23,837 nt of DNA from DATBIO01 sp036556965 (GTDB taxonomy: Bacteria > Acidobacteriota > Vicinamibacteria > Fen-336): NCBI GenBank assembly GCA_036556965.1, contig DATBIO010000010.1:1-23837 (forward strand). Reading direction: 5' to 3'. Under the pieces are notes generated by a model that made no database searches, was not told the DNA's origin, and was given only the letters and a program-made list of their open reading frames with translations. Below are positions 1-7,262 of the stretch, piece after piece. Position 1 is the stretch's first letter. Each line of letters starts with the position of its first letter. The translations under genes and the position numbers were made by a program.

Positions 1-901
1 GTATCGCTCTCGTGGTGCCGATGTGGTCCGGCGAGCACGTGGTGGGGCTCATCGCGCTCGGCGAGCGCCTCTCCGGCGCGCCGTTCGGGGAGGAGGACGC
101 CGACTTCGCCGAGACGCTCGGCCGCCAGGCACTGGCCGCCCTCGACAACGTGCGCGCGCTCCGGCTCCGCGAGGAGAAGCAGCGGCGCGACCGCGAGATG
201 CAGATCGCCCGGGAGATCCAGCAGAGCCTGTTCCCGCGCCGCAGCCCGCGCCTGGCGGGATTCGACCTGGCCGCGGCCAGCGTGCCCTGCTACGAGGTGG
301 GGGGCGACCACTACGACTTCATCCCCCTCGGCGAGGACCGGCTGGCCGTCACGGTGGCCGACGTGTCGGGCAAGGGCGCGCCCGCCAGCATCCTGATGGC
401 CTCCGTCCACGCGTCGCTGCGCGCGCTGGCGGGCACGGCCCCGCTGCCCGCGCTCATGGGCCGCCTGAACCGGTTCCTGTTCGAGAGCACGCAGACCAAC
501 CGCTACGTGACGCTCTTCTACGGCGAGCTGGACGCGGGGGCGCGCCGGTTCCGCTACGTCAACGCCGGGCACGTCCCGCCCTGGCACCTGGGGCGCGGGG
601 GCGAGGCGGCGCGGCTCACCACGGGGGGGCCCGTGCTGGGCCTGCTGGAGGACGCGCGCTTCGAGGAGGGGGAGGCGCGGCTGGAGAGCGGCGACCTCCT
701 GGCCATGGTCACGGACGGCGTGACGGAGGCGCTCTCCGAGGACGAGCAGGAGTTCGGCGACGACCGCGTGGCCGCCGCCCTCGGCCGCCAGCAGGGCCGG
801 GCCGCGGAGGAGGCGCTGCAGGGCCTGCTCGCGGAGGTGTCGGCCTGGACGGGCGCGGCCGGGTGCGCGGACGACCTGACCGCGGTGCTGGTCGCGGCGC
901 G

Positions 902-905
<4 letters not shown>
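1..905 (+). CDS. GAF / PP2C-type (SpoIIE-RsbU-like) serine phosphatase, 5' end missing
   Basis: The reading frame is open from base 3, so the N-terminus lies outside the window. The first ~50 visible residues look like the end of a GAF sensor domain (LVVPMWSGEHVVGLIALG). A charged linker (REEKQRRDREMQIAREIQQS) leads into a complete PP2C-type phosphatase domain. Its metal-binding motifs are visible: GGDHYD, VADVSGKG, TDGVTEA and the terminal DDLTAV. Family knowledge: these enzymes dephosphorylate serine on anti-sigma-factor antagonists or similar switch proteins, so a partner-switching or stress-signalling role is likely; the substrate is not encoded here. The stop codon overlaps the ATG of cysS by three bases (ATGA), implying translational coupling. 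Start unknown; confident in the domain call. Confidence 0.9.
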
Positions 906-2304
<1,399 letters not shown>

Positions 2305-2308
<4 letters not shown>

Positions 2309-2721
2309 GGGGACTGCTCGCCCGGCTCCGCGACGCCTGGGCGGCGTGGCGCGGGCAGGGGACGGGCGCGCGCGGCGAGGACCTGGCCTGCCAGCACCTG
2401 AAGGCGCAGGGCTACGACATCCTGGCCCGGAACTTCCGCTGCCGCTCGGGCGAGGTGGACGTGGTGGCGGCCCGCGGCGGCACCACCGTGTTCGTGGAGG
2501 TCAAGGCCCGGCGCGGCGCCAGCCACGGCGCCGGCCACGAGGCCGTCACCTTCGGGAAGCGCCGCCGCCTCGTCCGCGCGGCCCGCCTCTACGCCGCCTC
2601 CCGCGGCCTCTCCGAGACCGCCTTGCGCTTCGATGTGATCTCCGTGGACTGGGCCCTGGGGCACCCCCGCCTGCGCCACGAGCTCGGCGCCTTCGACCTG
2701 GAAGGCGGCCGGCTGGGTTGA
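2305..2721 (+). CDS. yraN: YraN / UPF0102 family nuclease-like protein with CTG start
   Basis: The YraN core is clear: GEDLACQHLKAQGYDILARN, then GEVDVVA and VFVEVKARRG. This is a PD-(D/E)xK nuclease-like fold with catalytic-type residues E, D and ExK. The family's function is poorly known (predicted Holliday-junction-resolvase-like). No ATG, GTG or TTG lies in frame before the core. I place the start at CTG 2305, which overlaps the cysS stop (CTGA) and follows a GGCGGAGG ribosome site at 2292-2299. This gives 138 aa, with about 25 residues before the domain as in relatives. Alternatives are CTG 2290 or CTG 2314. Family call is strong; the exact start is uncertain. Confidence 0.88.
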
Positions 2722-2747
2722 CGGCCGAAGGGGCCAAAACGTAGCAT
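2718..2747 (+). promoter_or_regulatory. Candidate sigma-70 promoter for tRNA-Gly
   Basis: TTGACG (2718-2723) overlaps the yraN stop codon and is followed after 18 bases by TAGCAT (2742-2747), a 5/6 and 4/6 match to -35 and -10. The predicted start is about 8 bases before the mature tRNA-Gly. Confidence 0.5.
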
Positions 2748-2761
2748 TGGGGTTCCCGCGA

Positions 2762-2836
2762 GCGGGAATAACTCAGTGGTAGAGTGCGACCTTGCCAAGG
2801 TCGAAGTCGCGGGTTCGAATCCCGTTTCCCGCTCCA
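2762..2836 (+). tRNA. tRNA-Gly(GCC)
   Basis: A complete cloverleaf can be drawn. The 7-bp acceptor stem GCGGGAA (2762-2768) pairs with TTCCCGC (2826-2832). The anticodon stem CGACC/GGTCG closes loop TTGCCAA with anticodon GCC at 2794-2796. The T arm GCGGG-TTCGAAT-CCCGT follows. Discriminator U at 2833 and an encoded CCA (2834-2836) complete the gene. GCC reads GGC/GGU, the main glycine codons in such a GC-rich genome. Confidence 0.97.
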
Positions 2837-2891
2837 TCCTCCCCGCCGAACAAACCTGGGCCGAAGGCGTAGGGTCCAACGTTTCCAGGGG

Positions 2892-2920
2892 TTGGATGCG
2901 GCCCGCCGGGTCGCTATACT
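2892..2920 (+). promoter_or_regulatory. Sigma-70-type promoter for tRNA-Cys
   Basis: TTGGAT (2892-2897), a 17-base spacer and TATACT (2915-2920). The predicted start near 2927 leaves about 7 bases before the mature tRNA-Cys. tRNA-Cys thus seems to have its own promoter even though tRNA-Gly ends only 97 bases upstream. Confidence 0.65.
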
Positions 2921-2933
2921 GGCGTTCCGCTAG

Positions 2934-3009
2934 GGCGGCGTAGCCAAGTGGTCAAGGCGGAGGTCTGCAAAACCTCTACTCAGCGGTTCAAATCCGCTCG
3001 CCGCCTCCA
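2934..3009 (+). tRNA. tRNA-Cys(GCA)
   Basis: Acceptor stem GGCGGCG (2934-2940) pairs with CGCCGCC (2999-3005). Anticodon stem GAGGT/ACCTC closes loop CTGCAAA with anticodon GCA at 2967-2969. The T arm contains GCGG-TTCAAAT-CCGC. Discriminator U, the strong identity base for CysRS, is at 3006 and CCA is encoded (3007-3009). It lies close to cysS, the gene for its cognate synthetase. Confidence 0.97.
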
Positions 3010-3097
3010 CTCTCCCCGCGGCCAGGGCACCTGCCTCGCTTCAGCCCCTCGGTCCGACGCACCGCGTCGCTGAAACCGTTCGACGTCGCGAAGGCGT

Positions 3098-3115
3098 CGT
3101 CCTCGACAGAGGACG
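3098..3115 (+). promoter_or_regulatory. Inverted repeat: possible enhancer site or tRNA-operon terminator hairpin
   Basis: CGTCCTC-GACA-GAGGACG is a perfect 7-bp dyad with a 4-base centre and no T tract. It lies 63 bases upstream of the -24 GG of the candidate sigma-54 promoter at 3178, a reasonable distance for an activator site. It could equally end tRNA transcription. The sequence cannot separate the two. Confidence 0.35.
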
Positions 3116-3150
3116 GCACGCGTGGCGCGCGTGGCGCGTAGATCCGGTGG

Positions 3151-3164
3151 CACAAGCACTTGTG
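3151..3164 (+). promoter_or_regulatory. Palindrome CACAAG-CA-CTTGTG upstream of the beta-barrel gene
   Basis: A perfect 6-bp inverted repeat with a 2-base centre. The loop is too short for a good RNA hairpin, so it looks more like a dimeric protein-binding site. It sits just upstream of the -24 element, close enough to act as an operator or activator site. Confidence 0.35.
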
Positions 3165-3177
3165 CGCATACGACGCA

Positions 3178-3193
3178 TGGCACCGTTCCTGCT
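3178..3193 (+). promoter_or_regulatory. Candidate sigma-54 (-24/-12) promoter of the beta-barrel gene
   Basis: TGGCACCGTTCCTGCT matches 10 of the 12 defined positions of TGGCACG-N4-TTGCW. The required GG (3179-3180) and GC (3191-3192) are separated by exactly 10 bases. The predicted start near 3204 gives a ~42-base leader with a strong ribosome site before the ATG at 3246. Confidence 0.5.
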
Positions 3194-3245
3194 CATTGCG
3201 CGCGGCAGCGGGCGGATGCGTTGAAAGCGCCCCGGAGGAGATCCG

Positions 3246-3929
3246 ATGCCGCGGCGATCGGTCGTGCTCAGTTTCCTCGTGACCCTGGGGCTCCCCCTCA
3301 CGGCCGCGGCCAGCGGCGTCGAGCTGAGGCTGGGAGCGTTCTTCCCGCGTGCGGAGAGCACGCTCTTCGACGACACCAGTGAGCTGTTCACCGCCGACCG
3401 TGACGACTGGACGGAGTTCTCGGGCGGCCTGGAGTACACGTTCCGCGTCGCGCCCAAGATCCACCTCGGCCTGCACGTGGACGGCTACCAGGAGACGCTC
3501 CACACCTCCTACCGCGACTTCACCTTCGAGAGCGGGCGGGAGATCACGCAGAGCCTGAAGCTGAGCGTGGTGCCGCTGGGCGCCTCCATCCGCTTCGTGC
3601 CCATCGACCGCAAGGGCGCGATCACGCCCTACATCTCCGTGGGGCCGGACGTCATCTTCTACGAGTACGAGGAGTTCGGGGACTTCATCGACTTCGACAC
3701 CGCGGACTTCACGGGGGCGGACGTGATCAACGACGCCTTCTTCTCGGAGGGGGCGGCCTTCGGGTTCCACGTGTCGGGCGGAGTGCGCATCCCGCTCAAC
3801 CGCGACTGGAGCGTGCTGGGCGAGGGCCGCTACCAGTGGGCGGAGGACGACATGGGCGACGACTTCCGGGGAAGCGGCCTGGACCTCAGCGGCTTCTCGG
3901 GCTACTTCGGCATCCGCCTCGATTTCTGA
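3246..3929 (+). CDS. Outer-membrane beta-barrel protein
   Basis: 227 aa. An N-terminal signal peptide (PRRSVVLSFLVTLGLPLTAAA) is followed by alternating hydrophobic/polar beta strands (GLEYTFRVAPKIHLGLHVDGY, SLKLSVVPLGASIRFVP, ITPYISVGPDVIFYEYEEFG, FGFHVSGGVRIPL, SVLGEGRYQW). The protein ends GYFGIRLDF; the C-terminal phenylalanine is the usual signal for BAM-dependent insertion. Size and pattern suggest an 8-strand OmpA/OmpW-like barrel with acidic loops (DFIDFDTADFTGAD). I do not recognise a specific family member or ligand. The start is fixed by GGAGGAG at 3234-3240, five bases before ATG. It is probably monocistronic: a sigma-54-like promoter lies upstream and a strong hairpin downstream. 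Confidence 0.85.
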   Translation: MPRRSVVLSFLVTLGLPLTAAASGVELRLGAFFPRAESTLFDDTSELFTADRDDWTEFSGGLEYTFRVAPKIHLGLHVDGYQETLHTSYRDFTFESGREITQSLKLSVVPLGASIRFVPIDRKGAITPYISVGPDVIFYEYEEFGDFIDFDTADFTGADVINDAFFSEGAAFGFHVSGGVRIPLNRDWSVLGEGRYQWAEDDMGDDFRGSGLDLSGFSGYFGIRLDF

Positions 3930-3946
3930 GGGCGGCCGGCGTTGGC

Positions 3947-3972
3947 GGCGGCGGGCTTTGTGGCCCGCCGCC
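3947..3972 (+). terminator. Strong GC hairpin after the beta-barrel gene
   Basis: GGCGGCGGGC (3947-3956) pairs perfectly over 10 bp with GCCCGCCGCC (3963-3972) around loop TTTGTG, 17 bases after the stop codon. No T tract follows, so it may act with Rho or as an RNA-stabilising 3' end. Confidence 0.55.
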
Positions 3973-4075
3973 GAGTCCTGATAGCCTGTCGTCAGGACCG
4001 ATGACCGCCCCCTCCACCCCACCACGCAGCCACCCCGCCGCCGATCCCCGGGCCTGCCTCCGGTAGCCGTCACGC

Positions 4076-4699
4076 GTGCACAAGGTCGTCGTCTGGATCC
4101 AGACGGTCCTGCTGCCCGCGGTGGGCGCCCCGGGCCTGTTCGTGGTGGCGTTCTTCGACTCGTCGTTCCTCAGCCTGCCCGAGATCAACGACATCCTGGT
4201 GGTGACGTCGTCCGCCGCGCACCCCGGACAGGCCTGGCTCTTCGCCAGCATGGCCACCCTGGGGTCGCTGGCCGGCTGCCTCGTCCTCTACTACATCGGG
4301 CGGCGGGGTGGGGAGCCGCTGCTGGTGCGGAAGTTCGGCGCGGAGCGGGTGCAGAGGAGCCGGGACCTGTTCCACCGCTGGGACTGGGTGGCCCTGGCCG
4401 TCCCCGCCGTGCTGCCGCCGCCCATGCCGTTCAAGATCTTCGTGCTCGCGGCGGGAGTGTTCGGGTTCCCCCTGCGGCGCTTCGCCCTGACCCTGGTCTT
4501 CGCGCGCGGGCTCCGCTACACGTTCTGGGGCGCCATCGGGGTGGTCTACGGGGAGCGCGGCCTGGGCATGCTCAAGGCGGTGGACGCCTGGTTCGCGGCG
4601 CGGGGACCGCTCCTGCTGGGGCTGGCCGGCGTGGTGGCCGCCGTCCTGCTGGGCGCCTGGTTGATCCGCCGGCGGAGGGCCTCGTCGGCTCTGTTATGA
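4076..4699 (+). CDS. VTT-domain (DedA/YqaA-like) inner-membrane protein
   Basis: 207 aa, several hydrophobic segments. The SNARE-associated/VTT signature is visible: LFVVAFFDSSFLSLPEI near the N-terminus, SLAGCLVLYYIGRRGGEPLL, and the re-entrant segment VPAVLPPPMPFKIFVLAAGV with its conserved PPPMPFK. It ends with a last membrane helix and an RRRR cluster. Family knowledge: DedA/YqaA proteins act as inner-membrane lipid scramblases or transporters and support proton-motive force and envelope integrity. The substrate here is unknown. GTG 4076 is the first possible start after an in-frame TAG at 4064; no clear Shine-Dalgarno sequence. It lies 10 bases upstream of the protease gene, whose own -10 element overlaps its stop codon. 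Confidence 0.87.
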   Translation: MHKVVVWIQTVLLPAVGAPGLFVVAFFDSSFLSLPEINDILVVTSSAAHPGQAWLFASMATLGSLAGCLVLYYIGRRGGEPLLVRKFGAERVQRSRDLFHRWDWVALAVPAVLPPPMPFKIFVLAAGVFGFPLRRFALTLVFARGLRYTFWGAIGVVYGERGLGMLKAVDAWFAARGPLLLGLAGVVAAVLLGAWLIRRRRASSALL

Positions 4700-4700
4700 T
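4692..4700 (+). promoter_or_regulatory. Extended -10 promoter close to the protease start
   Basis: TG-T-TATGAT (TATGAT at 4695-4700) is an extended -10 element with a 5/6 hexamer. It overlaps the stop codon of the VTT gene. Transcription would begin around 4707, 3-6 bases before ATG 4710/4713, leaving practically no leader. Confidence 0.5.
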
Positions 4701-4709
4701 GGCCACGGG

Positions 4710-6434
4710 ATGATGAAGATCTCGCGTCTGGGCCGGCTGAACCTCTTCCTCCTCGCCGCCTGCACGGTGCTGGGGGGCCTCTTCGGGTCGCGGGTCGCCT
4801 CCGGCAGCACGCGCCTGGCCGACCACCTCCGCACCTACGGGGCCATCCTCGACGCGGTGAAGGTGAACTACGCCGAGGAGGTCAAGACGGAGCGGCTGGT
4901 CTCGTCCTCCATCCGCGAGATGCTGCGCACGCTGGACCCGCACTCGAACTTCCTGGAGGTGAGGGAGTACGGGCAGCTCCAGGAGCGCCAGAAGGGGTCC
5001 TACCACGGCCTCGGCATCACGGTGCAGTCGGTGGAGGGCAACATCACCGTCGTCTCCCCCTTCGAGGGCACGCCCGCCCACCGCCTGGGCATCCGGGCCG
5101 GCGACGTGATCAGCCGCATCGAGGGCGAGGACGCCCGCGGCATGGGCATCGACGAGGCGGTGAAGCGGCTGCGCGGCCCCAAGGGCACCGCCGTGCACAT
5201 CACCATCGTCCGCCAGGACTTCGACACCCCGCTGGAGTTCACCGTCATCCGCGACGAGATCCCGCTGCACTCCGTGCCCTACGCGTTCATGCTCTCCAAG
5301 CGCACGGGCTACGTCCGCCTCACCGACTTCAACGAGACCACCGCCTGCCGCCCCTCGGACAGCCGCACCTGCGAGAGGGAGCTGGAGAAGGCCATGTCCT
5401 CGCTCCTCAAGCAGGGCGCCACCTCGGTCATCCTGGACATCCGCGACAACCCGGGGGGCCTGCTGGACCAGGCCTTCAACGTCTCCAACCTCTTCCTCAA
5501 GAAGGGGCAGATGGTGGTGTTCACGCGCGGCCGCAGCCGGCGCGACGAGTCGAGCTACGTGACGGAGGTGGAGGGACGCTTCGCGGACGTGCCCCTGGTC
5601 CTGCTCGTCTCCAAGCACAGCGCCAGCGCCTCCGAGATCGTGGCGGGCGCGGTGCAGGACCACGACCGGGCCCTGATCGCGGGGGAGACCACCTTCGGCA
5701 AGGGCCTGGTGCAGACGATCATGCCCCTGCGCCACCTGCGCGGGTACGCCCTCGCCCTCACCACCGCCCGCTACTACACGCCCTCGGGGCGCTCCATCCA
5801 GCGCGAGTACGGGTCCACCGCCTTCGAGGACTACGTGGCCCCCCGCGAGCGCCGCGGCTGCGACTACGCGGGCACGGACGCCAAGCTCACGGACGCGGGG
5901 CGCAAGGTGTACGGGGGGGACGGCATCACGCCCGACTACTGCATCACCCCGCCCAAGCCCGGCAAGTTCATGGCCTACCTCGGCGCGCGGCAGGCCTTCA
6001 TCGGCTTCTCGCGCGGCTTCGCCGCCGCCAGCGCCGTGGGCACCGCCCGGATCGAGGGTGCCGGCTCGCGCTCGGAGGCCGCCGCCGGCAAGGTGACGGT
6101 CATCGGGCCCGACTTCACGGTCACGGACAAGGTGCTGGCCGACTTCCGCTCCTACCTCGACCGGCGGAAGCTCCGCTACACCGCCGCCGACCTCGCCGAG
6201 AACCGCGAGGCCATCTCCCGCCAGATCCTGGAGGAGGTGCTGCGCCAGGTGTTCGGCGAGGGCGAGGCGCGGCGGCGCACCGCGGCCTGGGACCCGCTGA
6301 TCCAGCGCGCGCTCGACCTCGGCCCCCGCGCCGAGCAGCTGCTCCGCGCCCCCCAGCGCTTCATCGCGGAGTGGCAGGCGGAGCGCCAGGCCGCCCCTCC
6401 CGCCGGCGCCCAGGCCCAGCAGAACCCGCGCTGA
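4710..6434 (+). CDS. S41-family C-terminal processing protease (CtpA-like)
   Basis: 574 aa. The N-terminal hydrophobic segment (LNLFLLAACTVLGGLFG) is a signal anchor; its LAAC could also be a lipobox. Next come the N-terminal helical part (LDPHSNFLE), a PDZ domain (~95-175, HGLGITVQSVEGNITVVSPF) and the S41 core (VILDIRDNPGGLLDQAF). The catalytic dyad is visible as Ser306 in SASASEI and Lys331 in TFGKG, 25 residues apart as in E. coli Prc. The ~150-residue C-terminal extension looks helical and ends rich in Ala, Pro and Gln. Such periplasmic proteases trim or degrade envelope proteins at their C-termini. No Shine-Dalgarno sequence precedes ATG 4710; ATG 4713 is an equal alternative. Confidence 0.93.
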   Translation: MMKISRLGRLNLFLLAACTVLGGLFGSRVASGSTRLADHLRTYGAILDAVKVNYAEEVKTERLVSSSIREMLRTLDPHSNFLEVREYGQLQERQKGSYHGLGITVQSVEGNITVVSPFEGTPAHRLGIRAGDVISRIEGEDARGMGIDEAVKRLRGPKGTAVHITIVRQDFDTPLEFTVIRDEIPLHSVPYAFMLSKRTGYVRLTDFNETTACRPSDSRTCERELEKAMSSLLKQGATSVILDIRDNPGGLLDQAFNVSNLFLKKGQMVVFTRGRSRRDESSYVTEVEGRFADVPLVLLVSKHSASASEIVAGAVQDHDRALIAGETTFGKGLVQTIMPLRHLRGYALALTTARYYTPSGRSIQREYGSTAFEDYVAPRERRGCDYAGTDAKLTDAGRKVYGGDGITPDYCITPPKPGKFMAYLGARQAFIGFSRGFAAASAVGTARIEGAGSRSEAAAGKVTVIGPDFTVTDKVLADFRSYLDRRKLRYTAADLAENREAISRQILEEVLRQVFGEGEARRRTAAWDPLIQRALDLGPRAEQLLRAPQRFIAEWQAERQAAPPAGAQAQQNPR

Positions 6435-6462
6435 CGCGCCGCTTCCGGCGCCGTGCGCCGGG

Positions 6463-6471
6463 TGGTATTCT
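6463..6471 (+). promoter_or_regulatory. Extended -10 promoter of pspA
   Basis: TG-G-TATTCT (hexamer 6466-6471), with a weak TTCCGG 17 bases upstream. The predicted start near 6478 gives a 20-base leader carrying the ribosome site AAGGAGGGGG (6484-6493). Confidence 0.45.
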
Positions 6472-6497
6472 GCCCCCTCGCCCAAGGAGGGGGAAGC

Positions 6498-7235
6498 ATG
6501 TTCACGCGCATCCGACGCTTCTTCGCCGCCATCTTCAACGCGATCATCGGGGAGGCGGAAGGCCAGATCCCCGTCTCCATGCTCGAGGAGTCGGTGCGCG
6601 AGATGCTGGAGAACCTCCGCTCCCTGCGGGAGGCCACCGCCACCACCATCGCCTTCGAGACGCGGGCCAAGCGCGAGTTCGACGCCCAGAACGCGCGCCA
6701 CCGCAACCTGGAGAAGCAGGCCGAGGAGGCCCTGAAGGCGGGCAACGAGAAGCTGGCCCGCCGCGCCCTCCAGCTCCAGGTGGAGGCCAAGACGACCAAG
6801 GAGATGGCCGAGCAGACCTGGCGCGCGGCCAAGCTGCGCGGGGACAACGCCCGGGGCAAGCTCAAGGTCGAGGAGGAGCGCATCCAGGGCAAGATCCGCC
6901 AGCTCGGCGAGCTGAAGTCCATCCACGCCATGAACGAGGCGCAGCGGCGGATGCAGGACATCACCGACGAGTACAACATCGACGGCGCGGTGTCCGTGTT
7001 CGAGAAGACGGCGGGGCGCATCCAGGAGCAGGCGGACAAGCTCTCCGCCATGGACCAGATCGCGGTCTCCGAGGGGGAGGAGCTGGACCGCCAGCTCGAC
7101 GCCATCAGCCAGAAGACCGAGGTGGACGCCGCCCTCGACGCCCTCAAGGCCAAGCTGGCGGGGACGGCGGCGGCCCCCGCCGCGCCCGCCAAGGACAAGG
7201 ACAAGGAAAAGGTCTCGTCGGCCTTTGATCAGTAA
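6498..7235 (+). CDS. pspA: PspA/IM30 family (bacterial ESCRT-III-like) protein
   Basis: 245 aa. The N-terminus FTRIRRFFAAIFNAIIGEAE is the amphipathic membrane-binding helix of the family. A long helical hairpin follows, rich in Glu, Lys, Arg and Gln (about 25-190, e.g. LENLRSLREATATTIAFETR), then a final helix (GEELDRQLDAI) and a low-complexity Ala/Lys tail with KDKDKEK. PspA proteins polymerise on the cytoplasmic face of the inner membrane and stabilise it under stress. ATG 6498 is set by a very strong ribosome site, and the upstream GTG 6453 adds sequence unlike the family. The enteric partners pspB, pspC and pspF are not adjacent. Confidence 0.9.
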   Translation: MFTRIRRFFAAIFNAIIGEAEGQIPVSMLEESVREMLENLRSLREATATTIAFETRAKREFDAQNARHRNLEKQAEEALKAGNEKLARRALQLQVEAKTTKEMAEQTWRAAKLRGDNARGKLKVEEERIQGKIRQLGELKSIHAMNEAQRRMQDITDEYNIDGAVSVFEKTAGRIQEQADKLSAMDQIAVSEGEELDRQLDAISQKTEVDAALDALKAKLAGTAAAPAAPAKDKDKEKVSSAFDQ

Positions 7236-7262
7236 CCCGGGGACGGCCTCCGCCTGACCGCC

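Noticed and set aside
23..901. Long N-terminal extension of cysS (frame open from base 23)
   Set aside because: The extension is the out-of-frame shadow of the phosphatase gene; the CysRS N-terminus fits exactly at ATG 902.
3149..3165. TGGCACAAGCACTTGTG as another sigma-54 promoter
   Set aside because: The base pair ten bases after GG is TG rather than GC, so the essential -12 element is missing. It is better explained as the CACAAG/CTTGTG palindrome.
2762..3245. Genomic-island attachment site at the tRNA genes
   Set aside because: No integrase, no repeated tRNA 3' end downstream, and flanking genes are ordinary chromosomal genes.
6459..6473. GG-N10-GC sequence before pspA as a sigma-54 promoter, as in enteric psp operons
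   Set aside because: Spacing fits, but the -24 block reads CGGGTGG instead of TGGCACG. The extended -10 TGGTATTCT at the same place is a better explanation.
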